From the NCBI GenBank assembly GCA_964450495.1, contig CAYVFU010000017.1, positions 1 to 64,000 on the forward strand: a stretch of 64,000 nt of DNA, written 5' to 3'. The notes beneath the pieces are model-generated. The model was not told where the DNA came from, ran no database searches, and was given only the letters and a program-made list of their open reading frames with translations. A program made the translations under genes and the position numbers. Each line of letters starts with the position of its first letter. The stretch's first letter is position 1. Source of the DNA: CALFUK01 sp964450495. GTDB lineage: Bacteria > Bacteroidota > Bacteroidia > Chitinophagales > Saprospiraceae. Below are positions 1 to 8,636 of this stretch, in pieces.

Positions 1-128
1 ATTGATGGTGGAATTTTGATCAATCAATAACATGCGCAAGTAACTAGACTCCAAATAGATTTGTAAAACGAGTTTTGTTGGTTTCTAGCTGCAAGACTAA
101 ACGTAAAGAATGTAAAACTAATTGCCGA
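1..128. other. Left edge, no complete gene
   Basis: No complete gene is visible here. Plus-strand frame 1 is open from base 1 to a TAA at 28-30 (nine codons, IDGGILINQ), so it may be the last codons of a gene lying to the left, but nine residues cannot support this. No terminator hairpin is evident before the ferredoxin gene, which ends at 129 on the other strand. Confidence 0.2.
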
Positions 129-476
129 CTATGCGTGTAACTTAGCTTGTCTTGCCAATAAGACTTCTTCAGTCTCAACTCTATCCTCATCTGGGACACA
201 GCAGTCAACAGGGCAGACCGCAGCGCATTGAGGTTCTTCGTGGAATCCTTTGCATTCTGTGCATTTATCTGGTACAATGAAGTAAATCTCTTCATCAACA
301 GGTGCTTGTTCTTGATCGTGAGCTACTACTTTTCCATCTTCCAAGGTATATTCAGATGTTACTGTCGTGCCTTCAGCAATGGTCCATTCTACGCCTCCCT
401 CATATATAGCGTTATTTGGACATTCGGGCTCGCAAGCTCCACAGTTAATACATTCATCTGTTATAAAAATCGCCAT
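129..476 (-). CDS. 4Fe-4S dicluster ferredoxin
   Basis: Small cytoplasmic electron carrier of about 115 residues. The first cluster motif is CINCGACEPECP near the N-terminus (CxxCxxCxxxCP). The second is CTECKGFHEEPQCAAVCPVDC, where the third Cys is displaced by an eight-residue spacer, as in the Allochromatium/YfhL-type 2[4Fe-4S] ferredoxins. An acidic insert of about 40 residues separates the two motifs. I start it at the ATG at 476 (MAIFITDEC), because the codon two triplets upstream is TTG. It stands alone and is transcribed leftward. The partner oxidoreductase is not visible in this window. A TAnnTTTG-like -7 box and a perfect palindrome lie upstream. Confidence 0.92.
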   Translation of the reverse strand: MAIFITDECINCGACEPECPNNAIYEGGVEWTIAEGTTVTSEYTLEDGKVVAHDQEQAPVDEEIYFIVPDKCTECKGFHEEPQCAAVCPVDCCVPDEDRVETEEVLLARQAKLHA

Positions 477-492
477 GATCAATCACTTTAGA

Positions 493-507
493 CTAGTGTA
501 ACACTAG
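493..507. promoter_or_regulatory. 15-bp perfect palindrome in ferredoxin leader
   Basis: CTAGTGT-A-ACACTAG: two 7-base arms around one central base, ending 17 bases upstream of the ferredoxin ATG. It lies between the proposed -7 box and the start codon, so it could be an operator or a leader hairpin. The symmetry is seen in the sequence; any function is inferred. Confidence 0.35.
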
Positions 508-533
508 AAGTTATGTTTGAGTTTTTCAAAGTA

Positions 534-541
534 CAAAGATA
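534..541 (-). promoter_or_regulatory. Candidate -7 box (TATCTTTG) for ferredoxin
   Basis: Minus-strand TATCTTTG matches the Bacteroidota -7 consensus TAnnTTTG. Transcription would begin near 527, giving a leader of about 50 bases that contains the palindrome at 493-507. No clear TTTG -33 element was found, so this rests on the -7 match alone. Confidence 0.35.
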
Positions 542-683
542 GTGGGTTTATCTAATTGATGTTATTCAGACGAGTGTAAAAATTCAGTCTTTGTATTATG
601 TGTAATTGCCAACTAAAATTCTTTAATCATTGCATTGTGTAGTTTATCGTTGGGTGTGAATGCTTATTGCAGAATTTAATGTA

Positions 684-1721
684 CTAGAGAGCTGCAGGTA
701 AAGATTCTTTTAACACTATATGAATAGGCACATATTCTACAGCATTTGTTGTTTTTTCAAAAATAAGTAAATCCAAAACTGTCTTTAAAGCCCGATACCC
801 TTGAAGAGTTGAATTCTGATCTATGATGCAGGAAACTTCATTATTTCTCAAACAATTGATGTTTTCACTAATTAGGTCGAAGCCGATGATTGTAAAATCT
901 TGAATTGAGTCTTTCATCGCATCTACAAATCTGTGTGCCTTCGAATTGAGAATGAAAATTCCATTGAATGGACCATATCCTTCTACGTGATTCTTGATGT
1001 TATTTTGCAAATGTCCTTTGCCTGCGAGATTGGTTAATTGTAGTGTTGAAATGTGGACATCTTTTCCATTATAATAATCAGCTAAGCCTTTCTCTTTTAA
1101 CTTAAAGTGAGCTGCAAGTTGTGGTTCCTGTCCAATGGTTATTGTAAGGATGGACGGTGGACTTGTCAACTGCATGTCGAATAATCTTCCAGCTGTTTTG
1201 CCGGCTTGGTAAGAATTCGATCCAACAAAAAACGAGTTGTTTATTTGCGATTCAAAAGGGGTATTAATCGCAACGATTGGTATGTTTCTTATTGAAAAAT
1301 AATCTTGACATTGCTTAGCTGCTTTTTGATAGACAGGTGCAGTGATTAAGGCATCAATGTGAGCAAAGGCATTGTTTTGATAGGCTTTTGTGAAAGACTG
1401 CTCATTCACCAAATTGTAGTAAGATACATTGAGATCAATATTCAAATGCTTATACTCTTCGAAGCATTGATTTATGCCATTCATGGGAAGAGACCAAAAA
1501 GGATCTTCTGAAAAATGGGGTAGAGCTACACCAATAGTTAACGATCTATTTGAGACTAATTGTGAGGCAATAATGTTGCGCTTGTACCCTAACTCAGCTA
1601 TCACATTTTCTACTTTTTGCCTCACATGTATGGCTACATTTCCCCTGTTGTGAATGACCCTATCTACAGTGCCACGTGATACGCCAGCTCGAGATGCAAT
1701 GTCTTTAATGGTAATTGCCAT
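684..1721 (-). CDS. LacI-family transcriptional regulator
   Basis: DNA-binding regulator of about 345 residues. The N-terminus ITIKDIASRAGVSRGTVDRV is a textbook LacI helix-turn-helix with hinge (VRQKVENVIAELGY), followed by a periplasmic-binding-protein-like sensor domain (IGVALPHFSEDPFW onward). I place the start at the ATG at 1721; the longer reading adds 12 residues ahead of the HTH and would run across the palindrome at 1736-1749. The gene is divergent from the NagB/PIG-L fusion and the symporter, so it probably controls amino-sugar uptake and use. The palindrome in the shared intergenic space is its likely operator. The effector is unknown; an amino-sugar phosphate is plausible from context only. 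Confidence 0.92.
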   Translation of the reverse strand: MAITIKDIASRAGVSRGTVDRVIHNRGNVAIHVRQKVENVIAELGYKRNIIASQLVSNRSLTIGVALPHFSEDPFWSLPMNGINQCFEEYKHLNIDLNVSYYNLVNEQSFTKAYQNNAFAHIDALITAPVYQKAAKQCQDYFSIRNIPIVAINTPFESQINNSFFVGSNSYQAGKTAGRLFDMQLTSPPSILTITIGQEPQLAAHFKLKEKGLADYYNGKDVHISTLQLTNLAGKGHLQNNIKNHVEGYGPFNGIFILNSKAHRFVDAMKDSIQDFTIIGFDLISENINCLRNNEVSCIIDQNSTLQGYRALKTVLDLLIFEKTTNAVEYVPIHIVLKESLPAAL

Positions 1722-1735
1722 ATAAAAATATAAAC

Positions 1736-1749
1736 TGTGCACGTGCACA
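1736..1749. promoter_or_regulatory. Probable LacI-type operator
   Basis: TGTGCACGTGCACA is a perfect 14-base palindrome with a central CG, the symmetry typical of LacI/GalR-family operators. It lies 15 bases upstream of the regulator ATG and about 52 bases upstream of the divergent nagB-like start, where one site could control both directions. Confidence 0.6.
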
Positions 1750-1801
1750 ATTTGCAATTTAGCATTTTATTCTATTTTTTAGCATAACTAAATAATTATC
1801 A

Positions 1802-3742
1802 ATGATCTATTCAAGTGGTGCTGCAAGTCAAGATCAATTTAAATTTCAACTTAAAAGTGTAGAGAAAATTCCAATAGAAATTTGGGAAAATAACTCAGAT
1901 GCTTCTAAACACATCGCTAAGGCAATTGCTCAGGTGATTAAAGAAAATCAAAAGAAAGGACAACCTACTGTCTTGGGTTTAGCCACAGGTTCTTCTCCTG
2001 TTAAGGTATATGAAGAGTTAGTCCATTTGCATAAAAAAGATGGGTTGAGTTTTTCTGATGTCTACACGTTCAATTTAGATGAGTATTATCCAATGCAGCC
2101 AGACGCGGTCCAAAGTTATGTTCGATTTATGCACGAACATTTGTTTAATCACATCGATATCCCGAAAGAAAATATCCATATACCAGATGGCACTATTCCT
2201 ATGGATAGTGTTCAAGATTACTGTGACTTTTATGAACAAAAAATAGAATCTCTTGGAGGTTTAGATGTTCAGTTACTAGGTATTGGGCGGACCGGTCATA
2301 TTGGCTTTAACGAACCAGGTTCATGGGAAACTTCTAAAACCAGATTAGTAAGACTTGATAATTTGACGCGAGAGGATGCTAAAGAAGATTTTACGAATCA
2401 GGAAGTACCGTATCGAGCTATCACCATGGGCATTGATACCATTATGAAAGCAAAACAAATTCATATCATGGCCTGGGGTGCACACAAAGCACCTATAGTC
2501 AAAATAGCTGTTGAAGATGAAGTGAGCTCTGCTGTTCCTTCAAGTTTTCTTCAGAACCATGACAATACTCAGTTTTATATTGACAGATCTGCTGCATCAG
2601 AGTTGACAAGATTTAAGACACCATGGCTTGTAGGTATTTGCAATTGGAATGATGATCTAATTACAAAAGCGGTGACTTGGTTGTCAGAAAAACTTTCAAA
2701 ACCAATTCTTAAACTTACCAACGAAGACTACAATGAAAATAATCTGAGTGATTTAATCATTGAAGAAGCATCTGCCTATCAGCTTAATATTCGTGTGTTC
2801 AATCGACTGCAACATACAATTACTGGATGGCCTGGTGGGAAGCCAAATGCTGATGATTCGACCAGACCTGAACGTGCGAAGCCAGGTAAAAAGCGAGTGA
2901 TTATTTTTAGTCCGCATCCTGATGATGACGTGATATCTATGGGTGGTACATTTCTAAGACTTGTTGATCAGGGACATGAGGTACATGTTGCATATCAGAC
3001 TTCTGGAAACATAGCAGTCCATGATCACGATGCACTTAAATACATTGAATTCTACAATGAGTATGTTACAGATGTGAATGATCATTCTCTTTCAGCGGAA
3101 ATGTTAGAAGCAGAAAAATCAATTCGAAACAAGCTTGTTGGTCAGATGGACTCCAATGTAGTCAGAAAAATTAAAGGCTTAATAAGGAAAGGAGAGGCTA
3201 GAGCTGGTGCACGCTTTTGTGGCTTGGAAGATACTAATATTCATTTTCTAAATCTGCCATTTTACGAAACAGGAAAAACAAAAAAGAAGGTGCTTTCTCA
3301 AAATGATATTGATATTGTAAGAAATTTAATAGAAGACGTAAAGCCACATCAGGTATATGCTGCTGGGGATCTTGCTGATCCACATGGTACACATAGGGTC
3401 TGCTTAGAAAGTATTTTTCAAGCATTTGATCAATTGAAAAAAGAGAAATGGATGAGAGATTGTTGGCTGTGGCTTTATAGAGGTGCTTGGCATGAATACC
3501 CGATTGATGAAATTGAAATGGCTGTTCCTCTAAGCCCCGAAGAGTTGCTCAAAAAGCGCAAAGCGATATTTATGCATCAGTCCCAAAAAGATAGTGCTCC
3601 TTTTCCTGGTGAGGATGCCCGTGAATTTTGGCAACGAGCTGAAGATCGAAATAGAGAAGCCGCAGATACATATCGCAAGCTTGGATTTGCAGAATATGAA
3701 GCAATAGAAGCATTCAGACGATGGAAATTTGATTGGCAATAA
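1802..3742 (+). CDS. nagB: Glucosamine-6-P deaminase-like / PIG-L deacetylase fusion
   Basis: Two-domain protein of 646 residues. Residues about 25-300 are a NagB/SugP isomerase domain (LGLATGSSP, FNLDEYY with D93, GIGRTGHIGFNEPGS with H166 and E171). Residues about 365-600 are a PIG-L/LmbE GlcNAc-deacetylase domain with the zinc motif HPDDD (372-376) and a later DPHGTHR histidine pair. NagB converts glucosamine-6-P to fructose-6-P and ammonia; the PIG-L half could remove acetyl groups from GlcNAc-type substrates, so one polypeptide may do both steps. Such fusions are known in Bacteroidota. By alignment to E. coli NagB, catalytic Asp141 is Thr164 here, so true deaminase activity is not certain. 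The gene lies upstream of an SSS transporter and opposite a LacI regulator. Confidence 0.88.
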   Translation: MIYSSGAASQDQFKFQLKSVEKIPIEIWENNSDASKHIAKAIAQVIKENQKKGQPTVLGLATGSSPVKVYEELVHLHKKDGLSFSDVYTFNLDEYYPMQPDAVQSYVRFMHEHLFNHIDIPKENIHIPDGTIPMDSVQDYCDFYEQKIESLGGLDVQLLGIGRTGHIGFNEPGSWETSKTRLVRLDNLTREDAKEDFTNQEVPYRAITMGIDTIMKAKQIHIMAWGAHKAPIVKIAVEDEVSSAVPSSFLQNHDNTQFYIDRSAASELTRFKTPWLVGICNWNDDLITKAVTWLSEKLSKPILKLTNEDYNENNLSDLIIEEASAYQLNIRVFNRLQHTITGWPGGKPNADDSTRPERAKPGKKRVIIFSPHPDDDVISMGGTFLRLVDQGHEVHVAYQTSGNIAVHDHDALKYIEFYNEYVTDVNDHSLSAEMLEAEKSIRNKLVGQMDSNVVRKIKGLIRKGEARAGARFCGLEDTNIHFLNLPFYETGKTKKKVLSQNDIDIVRNLIEDVKPHQVYAAGDLADPHGTHRVCLESIFQAFDQLKKEKWMRDCWLWLYRGAWHEYPIDEIEMAVPLSPEELLKKRKAIFMHQSQKDSAPFPGEDAREFWQRAEDRNREAADTYRKLGFAEYEAIEAFRRWKFDWQ

Positions 3743-3874
3743 GCCGCTAGATTCTATATTGATGATCTGCCTGTAGGCAAATGCTTTTAATAGTTTAATT
3801 ACCAAACATTCAATTTATTGTACATTCACCTAACCGCATTTAGCATTTAAAATTCGAAATTCAACATTGACATC

Positions 3875-5650
3875 ATGAATTTAACTACACTCGACTGGAC
3901 AATTGTTGCAGCCTACTTTCTTTTTGTACTTGTAGCAGGTTTGATTGTCTCCAAAAAATCAGGGTCTTCGGTAACTGAATATTTTTTATCAGGTCGAAAT
4001 ATGGCTTGGTGGATCTTAGGTGTTTCTATGGTGGCAACGACATTCTCTGCTGACACTCCAAATTTAGTCACCGATCTAGTCCGTCAAAATGGTGTTAGTG
4101 GCAATTGGGTGTGGTGGGCTTTTTTACTAACAGGAATGTTGACTGTATTTGTGTTTGCAAAACTATGGCGTCGTTCAAATGTATTGACTGATATCGAATT
4201 TTATGAGTTGAGGTATAGTGGACCCTTGGCTGCATTCTTACGTGGATTTAGAGCCTTGTATTTGGGGCTTATTTTTAATGTCTTAGTAACTGGAGCGGTT
4301 TCACTTGCCGCGATAAAGTTTGGTGAAATTGTCCTAGGATGGGACGGATGGGTAACACTCTTGTTAGCAGGCAGTATTACAATTGCATACAGCACATTCG
4401 GTGGACTAAAGGCAGTTGTCATAACTGATTTTGTGCAATTTATCTTGGCTATGATCGGTTCGGTTTGGGCATGTATCTATATACTTAATTTAAGTGAAAT
4501 AGGTGGATTGTCAGAAATGCTTGTTCATGAAAATGTTGCTCCAAAATTATCAATGATTCCTGATTTCTCAGATCCTTCAGTATGGGTGCCTATAATGCTA
4601 GTTCCTTTAGCAGTCCAATGGTGGGCTTCTTATTATCCGGGTGCAGAACCTGGTGGTGGTGGTTACATAGCTCAACGAATGTTCTCCGCAAAAAATGAGA
4701 AGGATGCCATCAAAGCAACATTGTTTTTTAACACAGCGCATTATGCCCTTCGGCCATGGCCTTGGATTTTAATTGCATTAGCCTCATTGGTCGTATTTCC
4801 GGAAGTGGCTGACATCCAAAAAGTTTTCCCCAATTTACCTGAAGACAAACTTGGACATGATGTTGCTTATCCAGCAATGTTGACAATGCTACCTCCAGGA
4901 TTATTGGGCTTAGTGGCTGCTTCCTTAATCGCAGCGTTTATGTCTACAATGTCGACACAGCTGAATCTGGGGGCATCCTATTTGGTCAATGATTTTTATC
5001 ATCGTTTTATCAAGCCTGAGGCAACGCAAAGTGAATTGGTATGGGCAGGACGTGGCTTTACAGTAATCTCCGCCGTTCTTGGTTTAGGTTTAGGACTCGT
5101 ATTGACAAATGCTGGGCAGGCTTTCGATATGCTGTTATTATTGGGAGCAGGTACTGGTGCTATTTACATATTAAGGTGGTTTTGGTGGCGGATCAATGCT
5201 ATGACAGAAATAGTTGCAATGGTTGCATCTTTGATCATTGCCGGCTTTTTTACATTTGGTAATCATGGATTGGAGTCATGGCAAACAATTGTTTTTGGTG
5301 CGGTATTGACTACCATTATCTGGGTAATTGCAACCTTTGTGACGGCACCCACATCTACAGAAACATTGAGATCATTCTATCAAAAAATACAACCAGGAGG
5401 GCCTGGCTGGAATAGAGTGATTAATGATGCTAAAATGGAAGGTGTACAATTGCAGGATGGAACCAAAGATCAGTTGCCCTTAGAGTTATTGTCTTTTGTT
5501 ATAGCGGTCATAACGGTTTATGCTGCATTGTTTTCAACAGGGCATTATATTTATGGAAATTCTTCAACAGCGTTTTACTTTTTGGCAGTAGCTGTAATAG
5601 GAATCATGTTTTTATTTTATGCGTTTAGTAAAATTGATACAAAAACTTAG
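3875..5650 (+). CDS. Sodium:solute symporter (SSS family)
   Basis: Inner-membrane secondary transporter of 591 residues with about 13-14 hydrophobic segments. The N-terminus (DWTIVAAYFLFVLVAGLIVS, then EYFLSGRNMAWW) and the FGGLKAVVITDFVQF segment are typical of SSS/SglT-type Na+ symporters. It lies 132 bases downstream of the NagB/PIG-L fusion on the same strand with no obvious terminator between them, so it is probably co-transcribed and brings in the amino-sugar substrate. The loop after residue 250 contains a GGGGYIAQRMFSAKNEKDA stretch typical of the sugar-transporting branch. The exact sugar cannot be read from the sequence. Confidence 0.9.
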   Translation: MNLTTLDWTIVAAYFLFVLVAGLIVSKKSGSSVTEYFLSGRNMAWWILGVSMVATTFSADTPNLVTDLVRQNGVSGNWVWWAFLLTGMLTVFVFAKLWRRSNVLTDIEFYELRYSGPLAAFLRGFRALYLGLIFNVLVTGAVSLAAIKFGEIVLGWDGWVTLLLAGSITIAYSTFGGLKAVVITDFVQFILAMIGSVWACIYILNLSEIGGLSEMLVHENVAPKLSMIPDFSDPSVWVPIMLVPLAVQWWASYYPGAEPGGGGYIAQRMFSAKNEKDAIKATLFFNTAHYALRPWPWILIALASLVVFPEVADIQKVFPNLPEDKLGHDVAYPAMLTMLPPGLLGLVAASLIAAFMSTMSTQLNLGASYLVNDFYHRFIKPEATQSELVWAGRGFTVISAVLGLGLGLVLTNAGQAFDMLLLLGAGTGAIYILRWFWWRINAMTEIVAMVASLIIAGFFTFGNHGLESWQTIVFGAVLTTIIWVIATFVTAPTSTETLRSFYQKIQPGGPGWNRVINDAKMEGVQLQDGTKDQLPLELLSFVIAVITVYAALFSTGHYIYGNSSTAFYFLAVAVIGIMFLFYAFSKIDTKT

Positions 5651-5693
5651 TCTGTGCAGAGCTATGACTATAAATTTTCGGAGTCTTTACAGC

Positions 5694-6557
5694 CTAAAAT
5701 TCAATGACTAGATCACTGTAGTCTTGTAATTCATCTAAACGTTTAGCGACCCACTTATTCCACTTTTCTTGCAAGCTTCTGTCAGCATATACTTCGGTGT
5801 CGTATTCATCTTGTTTTAAGGATAATTCTTTCATAATTGAAGCAAATCTCTCTTGATGGACAGCGTTAAATTCTTTATAGGACATATTTGACTCTTTAAT
5901 CTCTTGCTTAAATTGTCTGGCGTAAATTTCTGTAATATCAAAATGTAGTTGCTCGTGCTTCAATATATAGTCATCAATATCTGATGGTTTAAAGTAGGAT
6001 AGCTGACAATCAAATAGACTCTTGACAGTAAGCGTAACCTTGCCGTTCATAGGATTACCAGTTGCGTAATAGCTTATTCCAGAATATGTTGTTGCTTGGA
6101 ATGGACGTTTATCAATTGATCCTTTAAAGTCAGCAACTGTTAACGGTCTTTTTGGATGCCAAAGAATTTCTTTTTCATATTTTTCTGGATTGGAAATATG
6201 CAACACATCACATTTGATTCGATGGCAAGTAGATTTTAAATCTGGTTTTTTGTGCTCAGTAATTACAATACAATTGCCTCCGATTTCTCTGGCTTTCTTT
6301 TCTGCAATTGCCAAGACAGTATTATAATCGCAGTTGATGCTTAAGCCTTTTTCTTTTATTTGTACAGTTCCAAGATGGTCTTGAATTTCAGCTTTATCAA
6401 TTGTTTCTTCTATGACGGCAAATGCTTGATAATTTTCGGTTTTGGGATAAGATTTTGTTGATACAGAATCTACAATAACTTTTGGTGCACACGCATACAT
6501 TGAAAATAGTGCTGCAATTAGAAGAATTTGTACAGTTAGACTTATTGTATTATTCAT
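5694..6557 (-). CDS. Lipoprotein with DUF922-like putative zinc protease domain
   Basis: Exported protein of about 287 residues. It has an N-terminal hydrophobic segment ending in a lipobox-like MYAC (Cys23), a first domain of about 100 residues with a CxxxxC pair (STCHRIKC), then a C-terminal domain with HEQLHFDI (H201, E202, H205). That HExxHFD motif is the hallmark of DUF922, predicted to be a secreted zinc-dependent protease; activity is not shown for this protein. I use the ATG at 6557, which overlaps the end of the upstream creatininase gene by 8 bases, implying translational coupling; an ATG at 6569 is also possible. The start of the first domain could not be assigned to a known family. 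Confidence 0.72.
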   Translation of the reverse strand: MNNTISLTVQILLIAALFSMYACAPKVIVDSVSTKSYPKTENYQAFAVIEETIDKAEIQDHLGTVQIKEKGLSINCDYNTVLAIAEKKAREIGGNCIVITEHKKPDLKSTCHRIKCDVLHISNPEKYEKEILWHPKRPLTVADFKGSIDKRPFQATTYSGISYYATGNPMNGKVTLTVKSLFDCQLSYFKPSDIDDYILKHEQLHFDITEIYARQFKQEIKESNMSYKEFNAVHQERFASIMKELSLKQDEYDTEVYADRSLQEKWNKWVAKRLDELQDYSDLVIEF

Positions 6558-7317
6558 ATAAATCATCAATGCTGGTATTGCAGATGTCTACAAATAGATC
6601 AGATAATTTTTCGGAGACATCCGCCATAAATTTCTGACCTTTTTCTTTTGTTGATTTGTATGGATTGCCAATACCTGTGTCTTCAGTCACTTGAGACCAT
6701 CGTCGTTCTGCCCAAGCCCAACCTTCATTAATGCCTTTGATTCGCCACTTCTTTGCAGCGCCATCTCCTGCAACGTCGAGCGGTTTGACAAGATGTGGCT
6801 GTATATACATCATTATGCTGGTTTCCATTTCATCAGCATGATCACCTTTCTCCTCAAAATATATGTCTTTATCAACACTCCTAAACCAATGACAAGAACT
6901 TAAAAACATCTTTGGGTACTTGACTCCCAATTCTCGGAGCATGGTTTTAAAAGTATTGCCTCCATGACTATTAAATACCAATAGTTTGGTTATGCCTTGT
7001 CTGTTTAAAACTTCGATGATGTCGTCTAATATTTTGTGCTGTGTCGAAGGATGAAGATTTATGTCAAGTTTGATATCTGTTTGTCCAGTATTTACACCAA
7101 ATGGCATTGTAGGTAGGACAATGATTTTAGCGCCTAAATCAAATGCTTTTCGAGCGGACTCTTCCACCATATAATCAGCTTCATAGATATCCGTACCGTA
7201 TGGCAAATGATAGTTATGTGCCTCGCAAGCTCCCCAGGGCAATATTGCCAATTCATAGTTAGCTTCCTTCACTTCCTTCCAAGTGAGTTCCTTTAATATA
7301 TACGGTCTTGTTTTCAT
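6550..7317 (-). CDS. Creatininase-family amidohydrolase
   Basis: Cytoplasmic metal-dependent amidohydrolase of 255 residues, the usual family length. Metal and catalytic motifs are in order: PWGACEAHNYHLPYGTD (E32, H34, D43), NSHGGN (H118) and GDHADEMETS (H160, E165). Family members hydrolyse creatinine or related cyclic amides and formamides (for example MftE and formamide-pyrimidine enzymes), so the substrate here is open. It is the first gene of a leftward pair with the DUF922-like lipoprotein and converges with the amino-sugar symporter, so a link to amino-sugar use is possible but unproven. Confidence 0.9.
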   Translation of the reverse strand: MKTRPYILKELTWKEVKEANYELAILPWGACEAHNYHLPYGTDIYEADYMVEESARKAFDLGAKIIVLPTMPFGVNTGQTDIKLDINLHPSTQHKILDDIIEVLNRQGITKLLVFNSHGGNTFKTMLRELGVKYPKMFLSSCHWFRSVDKDIYFEEKGDHADEMETSIMMYIQPHLVKPLDVAGDGAAKKWRIKGINEGWAWAERRWSQVTEDTGIGNPYKSTKEKGQKFMADVSEKLSDLFVDICNTSIDDLYE

Positions 7318-7436
7318 ACCATAAAGTAAGAATTAATTAGACTAATAGAACATAAAAATACCTACAATACAGTCAATGTAAATTAAGAATTAAAAAACAA
7401 CCATTTCCCTTATATTGCATCCAAAATTAGATACAT

Positions 7437-7763
7437 ATGGAAGCTCCTGCTGATATTATGAACATTTTAGTGATGGTGATTGTAGGTGGAATAGCCGGTA
7501 CATTAGCAGCACGAATCATGAGAGGAACCAATTTTGGCCTCATCATCAATGTCTTACTAGGGATTGCCGGTGCCATAGTCGGCGGTTTTTTATTTAATCT
7601 TGTTGGACTGACACCTGGTAAGAATATCGTTAAAGTTGTCTCAGATACTTTTGGTGTCGATTTGCCTCTGAATATTGTTGGAATGATTGTGTCAGCTACT
7701 GTCGGCGCGATCATCATTATTTGGCTGTTTGGCATGTTAAAAGGAAGACGAAACCGAGCTTGA
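7437..7763 (+). CDS. GlsB/YeaQ/YmgE-family small membrane protein
   Basis: 108-residue inner-membrane protein with three hydrophobic segments: an N-terminal helix with GGIAGTLAARIMRG, a central helix with GIAGAIVGGFLF, and a C-terminal helix with ATVGAIIIIWLFGML. The glycine pattern is that of the transglycosylase-associated (Pfam Transgly_assoc) family, a general stress-associated membrane family without known enzymology. The TGA stop overlaps a TTG that is the best start for the downstream dehydrogenase gene, so the two are probably translated together. Confidence 0.88.
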   Translation: MEAPADIMNILVMVIVGGIAGTLAARIMRGTNFGLIINVLLGIAGAIVGGFLFNLVGLTPGKNIVKVVSDTFGVDLPLNIVGMIVSATVGAIIIIWLFGMLKGRRNRA

Positions 7764-8554
7764 AAAATCTTAAGAATAAATTGGTCTGTATTACTGGCGC
7801 TTCTTCTGGAATAGGAGAGGCTCTTGCCTATGCATTCGCTAACGAAGGCTCGCGTTTGTTGCTTTGTGCGAGAAGTACACATAAACTTCACGAAGTGAAA
7901 GCCAATTGTACTGGAGCTGCAAGTGTGGATTTACTGAGTGTTGATTTGTCCAAATATGAGGATATTGATCAACACTTCGATTCTATTCTATCAAAGACTG
8001 GTGATATAGATGTGTTGATCAATAATGCAGGCATCTCTCAGCGTACAACGGTAATTGATTCTACGCTTGATGTTGATAAGAAAATCATGGATATCAATTA
8101 TTTTGGATTGGTTGCATTGACGAGATATGTTCTGCCATCTATGATTAAAAGACAGTCAGGGCATCTTGTCGCAATAAGTAGTGTGGCTGGATATATATCT
8201 ACTTCACATAGGTCTGCATATGCAGCGTCTAAACATGCGGTAAGGGCATGGTACGATTCTTTACGCTCAGAAGTGTATAAGGATAATGTAAAAGTTACAG
8301 TCATATGTCCTGGATATATCAATACTGATATTTCTAAAAATGCTTTAAATGATAATGCAGAGTCCTATGGTAAAATGGATGCAAATCAAGCCAAAGGAAT
8401 GACAGCGGAAGAATGTGCATCCAAAATTGTTGATGCGATAAAGGCAGATAAGTCAGAATTGCTGGTCGGCGGAAAAGAAACAAGATTTGTCTTAATTAAG
8501 CGATTGTTTCCTTCTTTTATTGAGAAAAAGTTAAGATCGATTATTCCTAAATAG
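7760..8554 (+). CDS. Short-chain dehydrogenase/reductase (SDR)
   Basis: NAD(P)-dependent oxidoreductase of about 264 residues, classical SDR type: cofactor loop TGASSGIG (residues 12-19), NNAG (88-91), catalytic Ser near 140, YAASK (Tyr154, Lys158) and PGYINTDIS after the active site. I choose the TTG at 7760, whose bases overlap the stop of the preceding gene (TTGA); the longer TTG start at 7721 would overlap that gene by 43 bases. An AAGGAAG purine stretch lies about 14 bases upstream. The family includes DHRS7-like enzymes, but the substrate is unknown. Confidence 0.88.
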   Translation: MKNLKNKLVCITGASSGIGEALAYAFANEGSRLLLCARSTHKLHEVKANCTGAASVDLLSVDLSKYEDIDQHFDSILSKTGDIDVLINNAGISQRTTVIDSTLDVDKKIMDINYFGLVALTRYVLPSMIKRQSGHLVAISSVAGYISTSHRSAYAASKHAVRAWYDSLRSEVYKDNVKVTVICPGYINTDISKNALNDNAESYGKMDANQAKGMTAEECASKIVDAIKADKSELLVGGKETRFVLIKRLFPSFIEKKLRSIIPK

Positions 8555-8636
8555 TATGCTTTAAGTTAAATTCTTATAGTAATTATTGAATACTATTGAC
8601 CTTGATAGCATTTGTATTTGTGCTAAAAGGCATTTC

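Noticed and set aside
1722..1757. Upstream start for the LacI-type gene
   Set aside because: It adds 12 residues ahead of the HTH and would make the palindromic operator part of the coding region.
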